Below, one piece after another: positions 25,901 through 34,900 of a DNA stretch of 64,000 nt. Location of the stretch: assembly GCA_002914805.1 (NCBI GenBank), contig JXTB01000292.1:246593-310592 (forward strand), in the 5' to 3' direction. The notes beneath the pieces were generated by a model, which made no database searches, had not been told where the DNA came from, and saw only the letters and a program-made list of their open reading frames with translations. The position numbers were made by a program, and so were the translations under genes. Numbering within the stretch: the first letter of the stretch is position 1; the number at the start of each line of letters is the position of its first letter. This DNA is from Parasponia andersonii. Lineage: Eukaryota > Streptophyta > Magnoliopsida > Rosales > Cannabaceae.

Positions 25901-28900
25901 AATATTGCTCTATAATCCTTAAGGATACAACTGTAACAAGTTACATAAAATCTTTCCAAGATTTGCTCACAACTGGATCTGATTCAGCTTCCTCATACAA
26001 GTTGATGTTTTAGATATTCAGAATCTATTTGCACCTCTTGGGATGACTAAAGATACCAATTCTCATTCAAACAATAAGGTCCTCAATGTAGCAGCAAAGA
26101 AAACACAATTATTTTCTTCAACAAACATAAACAAGACAGAGTAGATGGAACAAAAGAAACTCATAACCAATATACAAAGACTACATAACATGCAACATGC
26201 CACACAAAACCTAATTTCTACACTGAGTCTTTATCAGTTAATACTAAAATGATTGGGTCAAATGCTCTACAGATCATTATTTAGTTGAGATTTATGGTGT
26301 CGTGCATAAAACAAATCAATAAAAACCATAGAATTGATTCCCATTGGTTAAGAACATCAAACCTCTTTGCCAAAAGACCATGGCTCATGATCATTAGTGT
26401 CAGTTTCAGAGTGCCCACGGCAAAAAGGAAACATAGCACCTATGCCCATCCACCTAGCAAAAAGCTTAGGAGTTGCATTTCCAGCAAAGCCACCAATATC
26501 AGGGCCAGATAGGGGCTGACCACTGAGTCCCTGAATATAATCAAAACAAAAATAGAGCAGAGTTGAAGCAGCAATCAGGATGGTGTATGTTGCTGTGATG
26601 ATGTCAAGTCAAGTTCAATCTGGAGATTTCTAGCAGGTGAGAGAGAGTGTTGGGAAACTTGTTTGGATTTTCAGTTAAATGATTTATGTTATCACATAAT
26701 ATCTAGAGAATCCCTAAGAAAATCTGAAAACAAAACATTCTTGAATGCTTTGACATTGAATAGCCACAATGCCACCCAAAAATAGTCATATCCCATAAGG
26801 AATCGGAACAATAGCTAGAGATTATGTAACCATTAAATCTAGAGCTTTAACACATAATATCGCAGTAATCAACGATTATAGCTATAGATTTTCAAATTGG
26901 AATATTACTAAGAGGCCTAGTCCATAGTATGAGAAGTCTTATCTATTCCTCAGTCTCATCTTTAAGCATTGTTTGTGGCTTAATTTCACTGCCATATAAC
27001 AGCCAAAAACCCAGAAACACCAAGTGCATTCATAATTAGCAGCCTTCAAAACCATTTAAAAAGTAAAATTACCACTGTGCAGAGTTTAAAGCAATAAATT
27101 CTAATCTGACAAGCCTCTTCCTTTAAGCAAATTATTTCAAATTATATTGTTTGACTACAAGCAAGTCATTATTACAGCACTTGACATGGTTGTTTGCAAC
27201 TTCCAAACCCTAAAACGCACCACAAAAATCAATGTTTTTAACCTGTAATGCATCAAGCATCAAAATGAATTAACAGTACTTTAAAATTATCTTTTTTTCA
27301 TTTGTACTTCAGTCTTTCAACATTAATAAAAGTTTTGTTTCTTATCAAAAATACACACACACACACACGCACATATATATATATGTACATATTTTCTGAG
27401 TCTCAAGTTGCATGAAGTAAGAAATGTCTTCTTTTTTAAAAATAGAAAAAGTTAAACAATCTCAGATATCCCCCAAAAAAGAATCCAGAATTATACAAAA
27501 ATGTCCTTCACAAAAACAAATAAAAAAGCAAAACAAGAAAAATGTAAAAACTTAAGAAAAAAAACAAAAACAGAAACAAAGAAAATTGCAAGATCATCCG
27601 CCCAAGAAAAGATACCTTTCTGAAAACCTCAGAAAAGAAAACAATTAACAAGCTCTAAATGTAAACTGTATCCAAAAAATAATTCAGGAAAAAATCCATT
27701 ATTAATTTCATGCCAATGAACCAGAAACACCAACATACAAGGAGGCTAAAAGAGCATCTATTCCCACTGTCAGCCAAAGACATTACTGTATGTACAGTAA
27801 TTGGAGAAAATGACGTGCTAGAATATGTTAATTAAAATTTTACCTCCCCCATACCAACCAACAGAAACAATCCCTTCTTAGTGCAGAGGTCTAAGAGAAC
27901 AACTAAACCCCAAAACCAATTAGACCTTTATTTACTTAGACTTCTGATCATAGCAAAATAATTATCAGGGAGGACCCAAGAGATACTCATACTTCGCTTT
28001 AGAACATTTGCACTTTTTTTCCTCCATTTGGAACTTGGATTTTTGTTGGGAAAGAAAAAAATTCCAAGAGATTCTATTTTCTCTTGTTTGGATTGAAACA
28101 AAAAACGATAGAAATTTTTTTCGAGAAAAGCAAGAGTTCAATTTGACGTCATTTTCAGTATATAGAATTTTGAGACATTAATTAGTAAAATTAAAAGTGT
28201 CAAAATAAAGTTTTATAACTTTTAGGAAAAGTATTTTCTTCATTCTTTTTCCATATAATTCTTTTTCCTCCAAAATCCAAGTTCCAAGCGGAGCCTAAAG
28301 AAAGCTTTAGAACTACTTCTGTTATCACATACCAATTGAAGAACCATAGAAACACTCATATGGAGGTGCTCCCAATTTGACAGATTGTCTCCTGTCCATG
28401 TTGCAGCGTATCTTTGACTACCAATAAATCCAGCTCTCGTGAGAACAAAAGGACGTTTGTTTGTATTAGCCAACTTCATACCTTCATAAGTTGACCTTGC
28501 CATAAGCATTCCATATACCTACATGTGTACCATTATCCAGAACTGAAATTCAGAAATAATTTTATACAAGATAGTAGCAATTCATGCAGCAATCAAAAGG
28601 AGGAACATTCTAATGTAGACATGGAATAAAGTATATTAGGATATCATATAATTATTAGTATTTAGGATTATTTAGATTTATTATTATTATTTTTTTTGGT
28701 AAGAAACAGGAACTGTATAGTAATAAAAAGGGGAAAATACAAGGGATAAGAAATCTCAGCAAACCTGAAAACAAAGAACAAAAACAAACACAAAAGCCCG
28801 GCCCCAGAAGGGGATTCTGGGAAAAACAGCCCAACTCAATCAGGAACCACACATGAGAATCTTGGCTAAGCTAAACCAAAGAGAAAAGAAAAGAAAGGCG

Positions 28901-31900
28901 AACCACACAAGAGAATTCTACCAATTATTAGGTGTTATATAATTTCGGTAACTAGATTTATGTTTGCTATTTCTATTAGTTTCTTGTTTTTATTTAGTTT
29001 CCTAGTTGTGTTTGATTACCTATCTATAAATAAGCCTAGATATGTAATTATTTTTCTGACTATGATGAATTAATGAATGATTATTGAGTTTTCTCCTATT
29101 ATGGATCTCTCCCTAAGTTCTTACATTGATTCTCCATTGCTCTTCTACCCATTTATCTATTTTTGTCTAATTCTCTCCTTTGATTCTATTCTATCTCTCT
29201 CTAATCTATCTAATTTCTTATCTATCTTGTTTACCTCATGCTATTCTAATATTCTCTTGCTATTCTACCTATTCTCTCTATTTCTCTATCTTTTCTCACC
29301 TTGTTCTACATCACATTCGCAAACAATGTGGCAGCCATAATTATGAATAACTGGAACTAATGGGAAATGGCATGAATTGTCTAAACCACGCAGATAAGGT
29401 TTGAATAAACAATACATTATGATAATGAGAATGACTCTGACAACCTCCAAGTTCATCATCTCCCCTATGAATATTGCTCTCAGGCATTGTTTTAGTTACA
29501 ACCTGAAAAAGGAAACAACACATCAACACCATTGGAAGATATTGCAAATTGCAATCTCTAAGGAAAGCTGTCTTGCTACCTTAAAGACAGCCGGTTCATT
29601 CATATCATTCCATATACCATCAACACCATTAGAAATGAAATCTTTAACTAAATTGGCCCACCACACTCGAACTTTTGCCTGTGTATAGTCTGGGAAAACA
29701 CAAGGTCCTGGCCACACCTCCCCTGGGAACTCATCAAAAGTATATGTATGAAGCAAATTATTTAAACAAAATGAGAGAACAAAATTACACATGTGGAGAA
29801 CATCAAAACAACTGACGGAGTGTCATGATTACTAGTTGTCAGTGGAAGCCAAACTGGCCTATTAAGCAGCTGCTGGGCAGAGACAGGCTCATCCCCTCTT
29901 GCATCTTACTTGGAGAAACTATATTATGACTATGAAATTTTTTTACATGTTGTAACATCAAAAATCAATATGTTCCCAACACGTAGAGAATATACCTATA
30001 AAAGGACTTCCATCTGATTTCTTAATCCAGGCATCATCTTTAGAACCACTATCATAAACAAAATAACCATCCTCCTGCTTGATCCCAGGGTCAAGCATCC
30101 AAATTGCTTTGAATCCATTATGATGAAGATCTTTCACCAAAGATTTCGGATCTGGAAAACGCTCCTGAAAGTTTCACCATAACAAGGTTCGTGGTTAAGA
30201 ATTGTAGCTAGTACTGTTTCAACAAAAAATGAAATCTGTGTCTAGTTCAGTTCAGCTTAATTGCAACAAGCAAAGGACCTTTCCTTCTAAACTTTGAATA
30301 GGATCATATCTGAATGCATAATCTATATTGTGAACATTACTTGAAAAATTAGAACTAGACAAACATATTATTTTGGCAGGGAAACACATATAATATATAT
30401 ATATATAGGTAAGAGTTTACTGTACAAATGAACTAACATGCATAAAAAAGCATTTGCTGAAGAACATGCCTGATCAGAAGTGAAACAACGAAAACCATCC
30501 ATGTAATCTATATCCATCCATATGACATCACAAGGTATACCCTTCTCTCGAAATGTTTTGGTTACCTGAAAAACCAGGACTGTCAATAATTACGAAAATG
30601 CAAACCAATAGTGATCTCTAAAGTTAAGGTGTTTACTTGGTTGTTAGCTTTGAGAAAATTGAATGTTCAGGAGGTGTTACAAAAAAGAAGACCGGATCAA
30701 CTTCTATCCCCAGGATGGTGTATCCTCGGTAAAAAAGATTGCGAGTCTACAAATCACTTATTTCTTCAATGTAGTTTTTCTCTAAAGCTATGGAGTAAGT
30801 TGTTGAAGGAGTTTGGGAGAAGTTGGGTGATCCCAAGATCTTGTTCCGACTTGATGGAATTAGGCTAGGGTTTTAATTTGAATAAGAAAGGAAGACTCCT
30901 TTGGAAGGCAGCTGTTTGAGCAAGCTACTGGGCATTATGGCTGGAAAGAAATAGAAGGATCTTTGAGGGAGTTGAAGATTAAGTAGATTCAGTGTGGGAC
31001 AAGATTAGACTTTGGGTAGCTATATGGTTACACGATGCAAAAGTTTTTGTTAGTTTTTCTTTTTCTGACATGGTCAGCGATTGGAGTCCCCTTTTGTTGT
31101 AGTATTTGCCTTTTTGTTTTCCTCAATGGATTTCTTATTCACCAAATTTTTCCCCTTTATAATACAAGTTTTGTTTTTTATCAAAAAAAAAAAAAAACAA
31201 ATAGTGATCAAAATTTTTACCTCCCACAAGCAGCGAGAAATTTTGAAAACCCCAAGAATAACAGAAATTTAGGATTCTGATTCATGGTACCAATAATATA
31301 CTAGTTGATGATCATTTGTGTAAACATCACTATAGCAATAAATGGCTCTTTGTACATGCCTAACAATTATCAAGAGCTTTTGAGTCAGTGAGTAAGAGAA
31401 ACATAAAGAGTGGGAGAGCACTTAGTTTTACTTTGAGAAAACTCCAAAGCATATACCTCACGAACTTTCTTCTCTGACTCATAGCTCCAGCGGCATTGAT
31501 GGTAGCCTAATGCCCACTTCGGGGGCATAAATATAGTTCCTGGTCGGAAATCATCAGATAGTGTGAAAAAAAAAAAAATCTCTCTGCAAAAATAAAATGC
31601 TAACATGGTCAGTAGTAGTTTAATCTACTCAGAGGTCCTGTACTAAATGTACTTGGATAACTGGAAACATATTTTCTTCAACCTTTTTCTTTAATTTAAA
31701 AACATGTTGGTAAATTATTTCACACGAAACACTAAGAGCCAGATCATAGTAGCATTCTTCAAGACAGTCGGACACATGCAGCTAATGGAGCTTGATTGAA
31801 ATAGCTTCTACATTGCTATTACTACCTTTCTTTCTTTTTTCTCTAGTTCCATGAAAAATTCATTTCAGCTGCATAAATACCTCCTCCCAAGAAGACCCAG

Positions 31901-34900
31901 AAAACCTAGTAGGATACTTAACATCAAATTAAGCCACTAGCCATGTATTTAATTTACCACATTTTCTCCTACACATAGAGTTTAACTCGATTATGAGAAG
32001 TCTTCAAATCAAAAAACTAGCAAAATTTACCTTTGTGAAGGATACTAAAGTAAGGAAGAAAAGAAAATCTGAATTAGAAAATTACCAATTGCATGTGACA
32101 ATGACATCAAAACAGCAGTTGGTGAGGTAAATGGACCAAATGTAATAACTGGATATGGAGACGGAGCAATAAATTGTATTGTTGATTCATTTCTCAAATC
32201 AATCTGCATTTGACAGGAAAAAAGTTATATGTATCATGTTCACATGGTTTTCAGAATTTTTTTTTTATGTAGGAAACAGAAAAATTTTATTGCAAAAAGA
32301 AAGTTAAGCAAGTGATGATAAGACATCATCTAAAAAGAAAGTTAAGAAAACTTAAAATTAAAACTACAAACAAATAGACCAATCTCTACAATGATCGGAA
32401 AAGAAAACTCCTTAAAATCTCTACAGTCATAGACCCACAAAGCAACATAATATTTTACTGTCTCCCACAAAGAGTCAAACTCCCCTCTAACGTCATCAAA
32501 AATTATATTATTCCTTTCCATCCAAAGTGACCAACTTATAGCCATAACAGCCACATTCCAAAGCTTTTTCCTCCTGTCTTTCTTGCAGCCAATCCCCGCA
32601 ACATGGTTTTCCTGTTCTGAAAACCAGGCAGAATAATTAACTCCAATATACAACTTAAACACAAAATTCAGTACCTCACAGCGACGTGTTGTGTCAGCAA
32701 GAATCCCCAGGGCCTCTCCTGTAGGAAGAACAGCCAGTACCCAAGGATGTGACTGGTACAATGACGTCGTTCCAGAACCATAACCCCATGCATCTGTATT
32801 CCATGTAAAAACCTGAACATAGAGGAGCATTTACTAAATAGAAGTAGGGGGAAAAATTTGGCAAATGCATCATTCATATATGCAACTTACCCTTTTTCCC
32901 GTACGCTCAAGTTTTCCACTAACCTCTCCAGTCCCATAAAAGGAGGTACCAGCAGGAAACTGATTCAAAGCAAAGTACATATAAGAAAACAAGGCATAGG
33001 AAGAACTGAACACAGGAAGACAGTGTGTTGGATGGAAAATATTTTGACCAAAACTGGACAAAACAAAAAAAAGGGTAGCTGACCTCAATCTTAACAATCT
33101 GTTGTCCGAGAAGGCATTTAAATGTAGGGATATAGGAAGGCCCCTTGTGACTATTAATTGGTGTATCCCTGGCCTTCCTATTTAAAAAAGAAAGACTTGG
33201 ATAAGCTGCATCTCTATCACTTGCTGAACAATCAAACCGAAACACCCCATCCTCCAAGATAGGCTCAAAAATCATATCTCCTAAGGCGTCGGCAGTGACT
33301 GCTTTTGTTTCATAATCAGCCATTTTACATATCAATTTTCCAGTAAACAACTTCTTGTCAGGCCTCTTTTTTCTGCACAACAAAGAAATTACATGAATAA
33401 TACAATTTTCTTCCAGTTTTCCAGTCTATTCTTTTAATGAACGAGCAAGAAGAGGAGATATATATCATATATTAATATATTAGATAGAACAATCAACATA
33501 CAATGTGACAAAACAAAACTACAGTATTAGGTGAAAATTCAACAACACCACTCCGAACACTGTCAGAGATCACAATTCTAAAGGAAAAAATCTTAGAAAA
33601 TGGTAAGAGAATTATGACTTCTTCAATTAAATTAGTAATATGTTATTCTGATTAAAAGAAAGGATATGGAAATGCACTAATACAAATATCCCCTAGAAAC
33701 ATCCACATTAACTCAGGATAAGTTCAAACCCACGTTAATGATATTCCTTTTATAGGAGTTGCATCAGGCTTTTATTTTTTGAAATAAAAAGCACACAATT
33801 ATATTGACCTCATAAAACATTACTGAACAAAGGACAGAAAGTCCTCATTAGGAGAGAAGAACGAAAAAAAAATAAAAATAATAAAAAAGGGAAAAGTGTC
33901 TCGGGCTTTAAATAGCTTGAAAGAAGAAAAGTGTAACCAAAGGCTTCATAAAAGCACTTTTCCAGGGAAGCATGTAGAAGATAAAAACCAGAAAACGCTG
34001 TATTCACAGATTTGGCAGCTCCGAGAGAACTCTTAAAGCCCCTACAAATCTTACTGAACAAGTTTCCGATATTAAAGTTTTTAGACTCAGTTTAGTGATT
34101 ACTGTCCAATTTTTTTTTTTTATATATTCTTTTTTTGGCTGTTAGGGAAGTCTCTATAAGTTGCTAGTAAACTTTCTGGATAATATGTTGAAAAGAGTAG
34201 CTTCCAAAGTAGTGTAGCCACAGAACCCATAACTGAGAAACTATATAACTATTTTTGAAAGTAAACTCAGCTGGATTAGGATTTGAAGAAAACTGATTAT
34301 ACAAATTTGGATTTTTAATATTCCTGTAAAAGAAAATGATATTTTTTGAAAAAGGATCTGATAGAATTCTTTATTTGCATATTTATTGTTTGAAATCTGT
34401 TATTACAAATGTCAACTACCAAATTATTTTATAGTTCTAAGTTGTAATTTGTAAAGCAAAGGGATCCTTCATTCTCCAACCCCTAATATGTTAAGGTTTT
34501 GAGGAGAATGCAGAAGCAAGTGCCGGCAATGGAGTTTTTTCATTTTTCAAGATTTTGGGTTGCACGCCGTCAATTTTCACAGTACATTTTCTATAAGGTT
34601 TTCGGCAAAATTACGAATTAAAAATATTATGGAAAAGAGGAATTGGAGTGCTCCATGCCAATGAAAGCAAAAATTAAAAAAACCAACAAAAATGCATTAC
34701 AGAATAGCAAAACAATACTACAAAACTACCAAGAGGCTGATTGGCATAAAATCTTTTCCATTATACCCTCTTTTTATAGGCACTAGAGAATAGTTAGGCC
34801 TTGTTTGGAACCCAGAATTAAGGATTGTTTGGATATTTTTTAAAGAAAAAAATAGAGGAGGGAAAGTGATAAGGAAATTTAATGTAACTCAGAAATCTTT

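Noticed and set aside
29077-29340. 87-residue plus-strand frame rich in Leu, Ser, Phe and Tyr
   Set aside because: It is the translation of a CT-rich tract, probably LTR sequence; low complexity and no homology recognised.
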